The notes beneath the pieces were generated by a model, which was not told the origin of the DNA, did not search any database, and worked only from the letters and a program-made list of their open reading frames with translations. The position numbers and the translations under genes were made by a program. Of a DNA stretch of 5,930 bases, positions 1 to 5,153 are shown in pieces. The stretch is from Bacteroidota bacterium (lineage in GTDB: Bacteria > Bacteroidota > Ignavibacteria > Ignavibacteriales > Melioribacteraceae). The stretch covers positions 1-5,930 of the forward strand of contig JAEXUB010000104.1 in assembly GCA_023453125.1 (NCBI GenBank), written 5' to 3'. Each line of letters opens with the position of its first letter. Position 1 is the stretch's first letter.

Positions 1-662
1 TAAGTATCAGGATCCGCAGCATCAAATGTACCGCCCGGATATGTCTGTGCTGCAACCGGATTTTCACGCTTCAGGTTACCAACCAGTTCAACAATATCTG
101 TTCTAATTGTTGTAGAACTTGACTGGAGGTTTCCGCCCCATGCTGTTTCGGTAGTTTTTACAGCCGGCAATCTGAGGTTTTTATCAATTAAAATATCCTG
201 CAGTGTTGTTCCTGCGGGAATACGTCCCAAACCGTCAGCAACTTTACCCTGAACAATAGCGCCGTTCTGCGGATTTACCAGTTTTCCGTCTGCATCAAAT
301 ATAAACGCGCCGGCTCTTGAATAGAACTGCTGTCCGTTGCTCTTAAGTATGAACATTCCCTGTCCCTGTAATGCGAGGTCAGTAGTAATACCGGTTCTTT
401 CGAATGTACCCTGATTCCAGTTACGGTCGATAGAGTTGATTTTCATACCTAAGCCGACCTGGAAAGAGTTAGTACCGCCTGAAGTTGAAGTAGGGTTTGT
501 ACCTGCTTTAACAAACTGGTTGAATGTATCGCTGAATGTAACGCGTGAACCTTTGTAACCGATTGTATTAACGTTGGAAATGTTGTTACCGATTACGTCC
601 ATCATTGATTGATGATTGCGCAGGCCAGATACGCCTGAAAAGAGTGAATTAAGAAGTGCCAT
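1..662 (-). CDS. flgE: Flagellar hook protein FlgE, N-terminal part (3' end beyond window)
   Basis: FlgE is the subunit of the flagellar hook, the curved joint between rod and filament. It is exported by the flagellar type III system and polymerises under the FlgD cap. The window holds the first 220 residues. Residues 4-40 are the conserved N-terminal rod/hook helix region, with SGVSGLRNHQ followed by DVIGNNISNVNTIGYKGSR, a hallmark of axial proteins. Residues 43-47 (FSDTF) fit the FxxxΦ gate-recognition motif described in early export substrates. Residues 86-105 (GTFERTGITTDLALQGQGMF) match the conserved FlgE/F/G core strand. I see no cysteine, as is common in axial proteins. The ATG at 662 sits 5 nt after AGGAGG and begins the usual MALLNSLFSGVSG start. 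FlgF and FlgG share the N-terminus, but the position after flgD, and residues beyond about 130 that look like the start of an inserted hook domain, favour FlgE. The frame is open to the window edge. Confidence 0.93.
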   Translation of the reverse strand, partial: MALLNSLFSGVSGLRNHQSMMDVIGNNISNVNTIGYKGSRVTFSDTFNQFVKAGTNPTSTSGGTNSFQVGLGMKINSIDRNWNQGTFERTGITTDLALQGQGMFILKSNGQQFYSRAGAFIFDADGKLVNPQNGAIVQGKVADGLGRIPAGTTLQDILIDKNLRLPAVKTTETAWGGNLQSSSTTIRTDIVELVGNLKRENPVAAQTYPGGTFDAADPDT

Positions 663-667
663 TGTAA

Positions 668-673
668 CCTCCT
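668..673 (-). promoter_or_regulatory. Strong Shine-Dalgarno site of flgE
   Basis: The minus strand reads TTAGGAGGTTACAATG, placing a full AGGAGG 5 nt before the flgE ATG. It is the best ribosome binding site in the window. The other starts have only AAGG, GAAAGG, AGGA or AGGAG. This agrees with the hook subunit being needed in far more copies than its neighbours, and it fixes the flgE start. Confidence 0.85.
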
Positions 674-741
674 AAGGTTTTATTATTTTTCCGACCCGGC
701 TTCAGTCAGTCCGCCGGATCCGAGGCGTCCTTAAAAGGTCC
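670..741 (-). promoter_or_regulatory. Array of six GGA triplets, possible CsrA-type binding leader
   Basis: In the mRNA sense, GGA occurs with first base at 741, 730, 721, 712, 692 and 672, i.e. steps of 11, 9, 9, 20 and 20 nt. One lies in the loop of hairpin 2, two in the interior of hairpin 1, one at the junction of the two hairpins, one just after hairpin 2, and the last within the Shine-Dalgarno site. CsrA/RsmA proteins recognise GGA, preferably in hairpin loops, and repress translation by covering the ribosome site. In Bacillus this operates on flagellin mRNA. The assignment here is inference: no full CsrA consensus (RUACARGGAUGU) is present, and the G-rich stems alone raise the GGA count. 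Confidence 0.25.
693..720 (-). promoter_or_regulatory. Hairpin 2 in the flgE leader
   Basis: On the minus strand GATCCGGC (720-713) pairs with GCCGGGTC (700-693). This gives an 8-bp stem with one U·G wobble and a 12-nt loop (GGACTGACTGAA). The wobble would be an A/C mismatch in a plus-strand transcript, so the fold suits the mRNA of this operon better than its antisense. It is followed by GGAAAAATAAT, not by a U-run, so it is not an intrinsic terminator. It ends 19 nt before the AGGAGG of flgE. Role unknown; RNA processing, message stability or protein binding are possible. Confidence 0.5.
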
Positions 742-748
742 CGCCTCG
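721..748 (-). promoter_or_regulatory. Hairpin 1 in the flgE leader
   Basis: On the minus strand CGAGGCG (748-742) pairs with CGCCTCG (727-721) in a perfect 7-bp stem. The 14-nt interior can form a small extra CCT/AGG stem around a 4-nt loop. It directly abuts the next hairpin (no unpaired base between 721 and 720), so the two could stack end to end. CGCC of its 3' arm (727-724) could instead pair with GGCG (715-712) inside the next hairpin, giving a competing fold. Neither strand has a T-run after the stem, which argues against a terminator. It lies 22 nt past the stop codon of the preceding gene. Confidence 0.5.
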
Positions 749-769
749 TGGTTAATTAGTTTTAATTAT

Positions 770-1144
770 TTACGCAAAAACCACGCTGTCAATATTCGTG
801 AAGACATTGTCATTCCCTTCTTCAATGGTTACAGCAGTAACAACTGTCTTATTTGGAATGTTAACAATAAGAGCAGTATCATTCATCATAACCAGAGAAT
901 CGCGGGCCCCTTTCGATTCCGCTTTTTCAATTGCAGTCTGAATCTTGGAGATCTGTTCTTCCCCCAGATGAATATTCCTCGATTCGAGACGTTTCAAAGC
1001 GTGATTCGAAAACTTGACCTTCTCAAGTTCTTCTTTGAATATTGCGCCGAAATCATTTTTGGAATCGCGGGCTTTTGCTTTTACCGTCGGCTCATTCCCT
1101 ACAAGGGGAACAAACGGTACGCGTATTCCATTAATTTCCGCCAT
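770..1144 (-). CDS. Small flagellar operon protein, TIGR02530 / flg_new type (function unknown)
   Basis: This 124-residue protein belongs to a family defined by its place between flgD and flgE in many flagellar operons (Firmicutes, Geobacter, Bdellovibrio and others). Its biochemical role is not established to my knowledge. The conserved part is residues 43-123: VKFSNHALKRLESRNI (43-58), then a helix to about 79, the strand motif ARDSLVMMNDTALIV (80-94), NKTVVTAVT (98-106) and the near-invariant VFTNIDSVV (114-122). Residues 1-31 are a more variable leader, making this somewhat longer than a minimal family member of about 95-100 residues. I see no signal peptide, membrane segment or cysteine. 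The ATG at 1144 lies 6 nt after AGGA (1154-1151) and 10 nt after the flgD stop, so it is probably translated together with flgD. Placement suggests a hook-assembly or export accessory such as a chaperone or cap partner; that is inference only. Confidence 0.85.
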   Translation of the reverse strand: MAEINGIRVPFVPLVGNEPTVKAKARDSKNDFGAIFKEELEKVKFSNHALKRLESRNIHLGEEQISKIQTAIEKAESKGARDSLVMMNDTALIVNIPNKTVVTAVTIEEGNDNVFTNIDSVVFA

Positions 1145-1154
1145 TTCTATTCCT

Positions 1155-1829
1155 TTATTTGTTATTTAAAAGTTCTATGATATCGGATAAATTGTATTCA
1201 GAACCGTTTACTACAAATTTTGCGCCTTCCTCGGTAAACCTGATACTGTCAATTGTTCCCCATGTATATCCTGTTACCGTCATTGCGCTTCCAGAATTTG
1301 ATGTTGCTTCCACTTTGTAAGTATATTTACCATTTACTACTTTACTGCCATTATTATCGGTACAATCCCAGGAAAGTTTATTCTCTCCCTGCAATAAATT
1401 TTTATGCTCAATCTCTTTTACCAGTCCGCCGTATTCATTGAATATCTGAATCCGTACCGATTTAGCGTTTGCCGGAAGGTCTACCCCGATGCCGATGCTC
1501 CCCTGTCCGTTAACCGAAATTGATTCGTTCCCCATCTTTACTTCTTTGCCGATGAGGGCGGCAGTCATTGTATTGTTAATTGACTGGGTAAGGAAGTAAT
1601 TGGTTTCCATGCTTTTTGTAACGTTTTCGTTCAAATTGGCAAGCTGTTCAAGAGAACTGAACTGCGCCAGCTGAGCCGCGTATTCGGTGCTTTCCATTGG
1701 ATTTAAGGGGTCCTGATACTTCATTTGGGCAAGAAGAAGCTTCATAAAGTCATCTTTCCCCATTATTGCCGAACCGTAAGCCGACCCGGCCGATGTATTT
1801 GTATTATTTACTGCTCCAATTGTAGACAC
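1155..1829 (-). CDS. flgD: Flagellar hook assembly (cap) protein FlgD
   Basis: FlgD forms the transient cap at the tip of the growing hook and guides FlgE insertion; it is exported by the flagellar type III system. The protein has 224 residues, a normal length. The conserved N-terminal region spans residues 23-68. It includes FMKLL (28-32), which fits the FxxxΦ export-gate recognition motif, then LLAQMKYQDPLNPM (32-45) and AAQLAQFSSLEQLANL (51-66). A C-terminal Ig-like/tudor-like half follows, with LSWDCTDNNG (152-161) and VVNGKYTYKVEA (164-175), typical of the FlgD Ig-like domain. A GTG start at 1829 is preferred because AGGAG (1842-1838) lies 8 nt upstream. The next Met (residue 23) would remove part of the N-terminal export region. 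The Shine-Dalgarno sequence overlaps the fliK stop codon, so translation is probably coupled to fliK. Confidence 0.95.
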   Translation of the reverse strand: MSTIGAVNNTNTSAGSAYGSAIMGKDDFMKLLLAQMKYQDPLNPMESTEYAAQLAQFSSLEQLANLNENVTKSMETNYFLTQSINNTMTAALIGKEVKMGNESISVNGQGSIGIGVDLPANAKSVRIQIFNEYGGLVKEIEHKNLLQGENKLSWDCTDNNGSKVVNGKYTYKVEATSNSGSAMTVTGYTWGTIDSIRFTEEGAKFVVNGSEYNLSDIIELLNNK

Positions 1830-1837
1830 TTTTTTTT

Positions 1838-1842
1838 CTCCT
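1838..1842 (-). promoter_or_regulatory. Shine-Dalgarno of flgD overlapping the fliK stop codon
   Basis: The minus strand reads ATAGCATAGGAG, eight A residues, then GTG. The TAG stop of fliK (1843-1841) shares bases with the AGGAG. A terminating ribosome would therefore sit on the site used to start flgD. This AGGAG decides the GTG start of flgD over the downstream ATG. Confidence 0.7.
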
Positions 1843-4096
1843 ATGCTATATAGTCGTATGAGTTGTAACCCATAATTTTTTTAGCAGCTTCGCTGCTTTC
1901 CTCCTCAAAATCGAGTGCTTTTCCAAAGCCTCCTTTCCTCTTTGAAGGAGAAGCAAATCTCGGCTGTTTCTGATCCGATGAGGATACGTTAACCTGAAGG
2001 GTGCTCACATTTACACCGCTCTGCGCAAGGGAATGCTTAAGGGAATCGAGATTTGTCTGAACAAACTGCTTAACATTCTCACTGTCAACATCAATGCGCG
2101 CCTGGACCATATTTTTCACCATATCAAGGCTCACCTTAACACTTCCAAGATTTTCTGGAAGTATTTTCAGGGTCATCGAACTTCTGTTCCCCTGTTCAAT
2201 AAAGCTCTTAATTTCTTTTATTATCTCGTATGTTTTTACAGTTTTAGTTACGTCGGACTGTTTAGCCTGTTCCCTTAAAATATTATCATCTTTCATTAAA
2301 ACGTGCTCTTTTTCGGCAATATTGGGCATTGTAAACTGCTTCTGATCATTCCCCTTTCTATCCCCTGCTCCCTGCTGGGTCTGGTTACCGGCCGTATCCT
2401 TTCCCTGATTTCCGGCTTCATTTTCTACACCGATCTTTTTCCCGTTCTCCTGCTTCAGTTCCTCTGTTCCCTGCTTAATATCGCTGCTCTTCAATTGTGT
2501 TTCAGCCTCTCCGTTCCGGTTAACAGTCTTAGCTGTCTTAACCCCTTTAACCGGCTCTGTCTCGCCTGCAATTGTATTTTTGCCATTCTTTGTTTCACTC
2601 TCAGGCGCCTGCTGAATAATTATTTCCTTTGCATCAGGTTTTAAATTCTTTGAAGAGCTCTTAACAGTTTTTCCATCAGGCTGGGGCTGTGTTTCAGCCG
2701 GAGCTTCCTTTTTATTTATCCCGGATTTAACCGGAACTTCAGCTTCCCCTTCCGCCGGAACAGCTTTTTCATCAAAAAGCATATTGTTGGTTTTTAGAAT
2801 TTCCTTTTCAGCCTGTACAACGGTATCAATATTCTTATTGGCAGCAGCTGCAGTTTTTGCTTCGGGGGATTCTATTACCTCTTTTTTTGACTGAGCATCG
2901 GCCGAGGTAAATGTTATCTGCGTTTTCTTAAGAACATTTTTCTCAAACGGCGTTAATTCATAATTTTTATCGTTTTCAGCTTTGGCAGATGATGTTTCGC
3001 TTCCGGTATTTACCTCAACAACCTTCATTTTGTATTCATCATTTTTAGTCTGCCCTGCAGTTGGCTGCACTTCCTTCTTTACATCGGCTTTTTCAGTTTT
3101 CACCTGTTCCAAATTCAAATTTTCAGTTACAGTCTCAGTCTTTTTCAAATCAGGCGAAATGTTGCTATTCTTTCCGTTTTCTTCTTTAACTTCTTTTTTC
3201 TCTGCAGGGGTTTGCACCGGGACATTCTGAGCCGCGGCCTTTGCAATTTTATATTCAGAGTCAGATATTTTTATATTTCCGTTTGTGTTTTCAATTTTCG
3301 GCATCTCAGTTCCGCCTGCCTGGTAAACTTCCGGGTTAATTGTACTTTTCTTATCATCAGCTCCGTTAACAGGCATACTGCTTTCTGCCGGTTCGCCCGA
3401 TTGAGTTTTATCTTCAACTTCGGTTTTTGACAATTCCTTTCCGCTTACAGGCTTGGTCACTGTATTAATTAATGGTATTATCTTAGTTGAAATAAATAAT
3501 TCCTTTTCCTCGGTATTAAGCTTTGTAAGTTCAATTTTAATCTGTGAATTGCTGTTATTGAAATTAAGAACCGCCTTTCCTTTTTCGTCAATTGTCTTCA
3601 GGATATTATCGGCCATTGTTTCGGGATTCGGCATCTGAATGGAAGAAGGTGCGCCGTTTTTGGAGGCCGGCTGATACATCTGCAGCAGCTGCGATAATGC
3701 CTTGGTTAAAGATTCCTTTGATAAGAGCAGTTCTTTATCCTGCATTAATTCCTGAACCTTTCCAGCGCCTTCTTCGGGATTTCCCTGATTTATAAATGCA
3801 AACTGAAGAAAATTAACCAGCATCATATCGGCATCCTGGGGAGCTTCTTTGCTTCCGGAGGCTGATTTTACGGCATTGGCATTTATTGCGCTGAACAATG
3901 AACTGATAGAATTCAAATTGTCGACCAGCGATAAATTAAACATCGGGGTCGACTCTCCTTCGGACTGCTGATTCTGGGAAAGGGAAATTTTTATAATATC
4001 TGAAAACAAATATTGGGATTTACCCAGAACATTGGTTTTCTGACTCTGAATGGCTCCCGCCGAAGTTGTATCTATAAACAATGGATTAAAAAACAT
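1841..4096 (-). CDS. fliK: Flagellar hook-length control protein FliK (unusually long)
   Basis: FliK is a secreted ruler that senses hook length. Its C-terminal domain acts on the export gate (FlhB) to switch from hook to filament substrates. The C-terminal hook-length domain is clear at about residues 638-710: SMTLKILPENLGSVKVSL (640-657) carries the family's L-P-E-x-L-G-x-V signature, followed by QARIDVDSENVKQFVQ and LKHSLAQSGVNVSTLQVNV. The N-terminal part (1-210) has helical stretches (about 90-143) and a strand-rich piece (174-208). Between about 215 and 600 lies a low-complexity Lys/Glu/Thr/Pro/Asn linker, with a Gly/Gln/Asn-rich piece at 561-587. At 751 residues it is much longer than Salmonella FliK (405) or the Bacillus protein (about 490); the excess lies in the linker. 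I see no cysteine. The ATG at 4096 overlaps the preceding stop (TAATG), with AGGA 7 nt upstream. The family call rests on the C-terminus and gene position. Confidence 0.92.
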   Translation of the reverse strand: MFFNPLFIDTTSAGAIQSQKTNVLGKSQYLFSDIIKISLSQNQQSEGESTPMFNLSLVDNLNSISSLFSAINANAVKSASGSKEAPQDADMMLVNFLQFAFINQGNPEEGAGKVQELMQDKELLLSKESLTKALSQLLQMYQPASKNGAPSSIQMPNPETMADNILKTIDEKGKAVLNFNNSNSQIKIELTKLNTEEKELFISTKIIPLINTVTKPVSGKELSKTEVEDKTQSGEPAESSMPVNGADDKKSTINPEVYQAGGTEMPKIENTNGNIKISDSEYKIAKAAAQNVPVQTPAEKKEVKEENGKNSNISPDLKKTETVTENLNLEQVKTEKADVKKEVQPTAGQTKNDEYKMKVVEVNTGSETSSAKAENDKNYELTPFEKNVLKKTQITFTSADAQSKKEVIESPEAKTAAAANKNIDTVVQAEKEILKTNNMLFDEKAVPAEGEAEVPVKSGINKKEAPAETQPQPDGKTVKSSSKNLKPDAKEIIIQQAPESETKNGKNTIAGETEPVKGVKTAKTVNRNGEAETQLKSSDIKQGTEELKQENGKKIGVENEAGNQGKDTAGNQTQQGAGDRKGNDQKQFTMPNIAEKEHVLMKDDNILREQAKQSDVTKTVKTYEIIKEIKSFIEQGNRSSMTLKILPENLGSVKVSLDMVKNMVQARIDVDSENVKQFVQTNLDSLKHSLAQSGVNVSTLQVNVSSSDQKQPRFASPSKRKGGFGKALDFEEESSEAAKKIMGYNSYDYIA

Positions 4097-4719
4097 TACT
4101 GAATCCTGGTTAATTTTCGAATTATTAAGGAATCTTTTTTAGCGTCGAACTTGGAGAGAATTTCTGCTGCTTTCTTCTTTTTCATGGCATAAAGCAATTC
4201 GTTACCAATATTATCGGCATACATCCGTAAAATTTGAGAGGCTTTATATGAATCCATCGATTCCAGTATGCCGGCAGTCGATTTTTTCCATTTTTCGAAG
4301 GTTTGAGGGTCCATCTTCTTTAAACCGGCGGCTCCCGCGTCTACCGGATTGGGATTCGAAATCTGGGTTATTACAGGAGCGCTGTTCTGAACCTGATTTT
4401 TAACCTCAGGCTGGTTTTTTACCTGTTCCGTATTTTTTGTTTCTGTTTTTTTCTGAACAGATGCAGTATCAGCAGGCTGATTGAGGCTTCCTGCAATAGC
4501 ATTAAGGGAATCAATTGCCTTAGCGCTGTCGCTTTTTACGGCTGAAGAATCAGATTTAACAACAGCAGAAGAATCGGATACCGCGTGTGCCGCGTGGCTA
4601 ACGGGTCTGAAATCCATCTTAAAAATGTTCATATACTGAGTATTCAGGAAAATAAGAGCTGCAGTTGTGATTACAAAAGCGGCTACAAATAACAATATGG
4701 CCATACCGCCGGTTTTCAT
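4096..4719 (-). CDS. MotE/YlxF/FlbB-like membrane-anchored flagellar protein
   Basis: This 207-residue protein has one N-terminal membrane segment (residues 6-26, GMAILLFVAAFVITTAALIF) and a short basic start, so it probably has the N-terminus in the cytoplasm and the rest outside. A low-complexity spacer follows (41-130), with Ser/Asp/Ala repeats and Gln/Asn/Lys-rich sequence. The C-terminal helical region (133-207) contains ILESMDSYKASQIL (151-164), LLYAMKKKKAAEIL (175-188) and SKFDAKKDS (189-197). It resembles the MgtE-N-like domain of MotE/YlxF, whose repeats carry 'M-x-x-x-K-A-A-x-I-L'. A gene of this kind sits between fliJ and fliK in Bacillus (ylxF) and in Borrelia (flbB). In Campylobacterota MotE is a chaperone for the stator protein MotC, and FlbB organises periplasmic collar parts, so a stator or collar role is plausible here. 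Homology is judged from architecture and position; the spacer is not conserved. It shares ATGA with fliJ, and AAGG lies 8 nt upstream. Confidence 0.75.
   Translation of the reverse strand: MKTGGMAILLFVAAFVITTAALIFLNTQYMNIFKMDFRPVSHAAHAVSDSSAVVKSDSSAVKSDSAKAIDSLNAIAGSLNQPADTASVQKKTETKNTEQVKNQPEVKNQVQNSAPVITQISNPNPVDAGAAGLKKMDPQTFEKWKKSTAGILESMDSYKASQILRMYADNIGNELLYAMKKKKAAEILSKFDAKKDSLIIRKLTRIQ
4519..4578 (-). repeat. Tandem Ser/Asp peptide repeat within the MotE-like gene
   Basis: Residues 48-67 of the MotE-like protein read as three short copies: SDSSAVVK, SDSSAVK and SDSAK. At DNA level the copies use different Ser codons (TCC/TCT/TCA/AGC), so this is an old or selected peptide repeat, not a fresh slippage product. 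It lies in the spacer just after the membrane segment. Confidence 0.6.
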
Positions 4720-5153
4720 TTTTTCTGCCTTACAAATTTTTGAGTGGCTATTTCATCGAATTTTTTTAAATCTAATTTATTTTGTTCTTTATCGAACTCT
4801 TTCTGCATGTTCTCTTCGAGCTTTGCAAGAATCTTATTCTCTTTTTTCTTTTCAACCAGTTCATCCATTTTAACTTCCCGTTTCTTATCAAGATTCTCTA
4901 TGCTCTGGTCTATCCTTTCAATTTTCTTTTCGGTAGCATCGCTGAAATTTTTAAGGAAACGGAAATCGGATGCTTTCATGCTGTTCTTTGTAAAATTCTT
5001 TTTCTGTTCATTGGCATCCTCAATAAGCTTCTGCTTTGCTATTTTCTCCTGCTCTATTTCCTTATCTATTACAGCTATCTCCTTCTTGGTGATAGTCTCA
5101 AGAGTTTCTTTGACTTTCTTAACATTATCGAATTTGAATTTAAACTTTGCCAT
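4716..5153 (-). CDS. fliJ: Flagellar export protein FliJ
   Basis: FliJ is a small coiled-coil protein that inserts into the FliI hexamer like the γ stalk of F1 ATPase. It links ATP hydrolysis and the proton motive force to the export gate through FlhA. The sequence has 145 residues, the usual family length. It is almost entirely charged helix, with heptad-like patterns at about 10-50 and 68-128. Family-like features are the FKFKFDNVKKVKE start and the C-terminal EFDKEQNKLDLKKFDEIATQKF region (119-140), which matches the 'E-x-K-x-L-D-E-I-A-x-x-x-F' ending of FliJ. Sequence conservation is naturally weak in this family, so position directly after fliI carries much of the call. The ATG at 5153 overlaps the fliI stop (TAATG), with GAAAGG 8 nt upstream. 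The gene ends in an ATGA overlap with the next gene, which implies translational coupling on both sides. Confidence 0.9.
   Translation of the reverse strand: MAKFKFKFDNVKKVKETLETITKKEIAVIDKEIEQEKIAKQKLIEDANEQKKNFTKNSMKASDFRFLKNFSDATEKKIERIDQSIENLDKKREVKMDELVEKKKENKILAKLEENMQKEFDKEQNKLDLKKFDEIATQKFVRQKK

Noticed and set aside
647..662. TGGCAC at the flgE start as a sigma-54 -24 element
   Set aside because: The required GC at -12 (TTGC) is absent at the right spacing, and the sequence is the start of the flgE coding region.
680..712. Sigma-70-like promoter (CTGACT, 18 nt, TAATAA) before flgE on the minus strand
   Set aside because: Only about 4/6 and 3/6 matches to consensus. The implied start would leave almost no leader before the AGGAGG. 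No sigma-28 (GCCGATAA) element was seen in the gap.
701..712. ACTGACTGA tandem in the hairpin 2 loop
   Set aside because: Two copies of a 4-mer are too short to call a repeat.
693..748. Intrinsic terminator between the TIGR02530-type gene and flgE
   Set aside because: Neither hairpin is followed by a run of T on the transcribed-sense strand, and the plus-strand direction also lacks a proper T-run directly after a stem.
663..769. Known riboswitch (c-di-GMP, fluoride, preQ1) in the flgE leader
   Set aside because: I could not match the conserved cores of these classes; only two simple hairpins are visible.
2033..3795. Several plus-strand open frames of 61-113 residues across fliK
   Set aside because: They are shadows of the low-complexity fliK coding sequence. 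The minus-strand frame is continuous and ends in a recognisable FliK domain.
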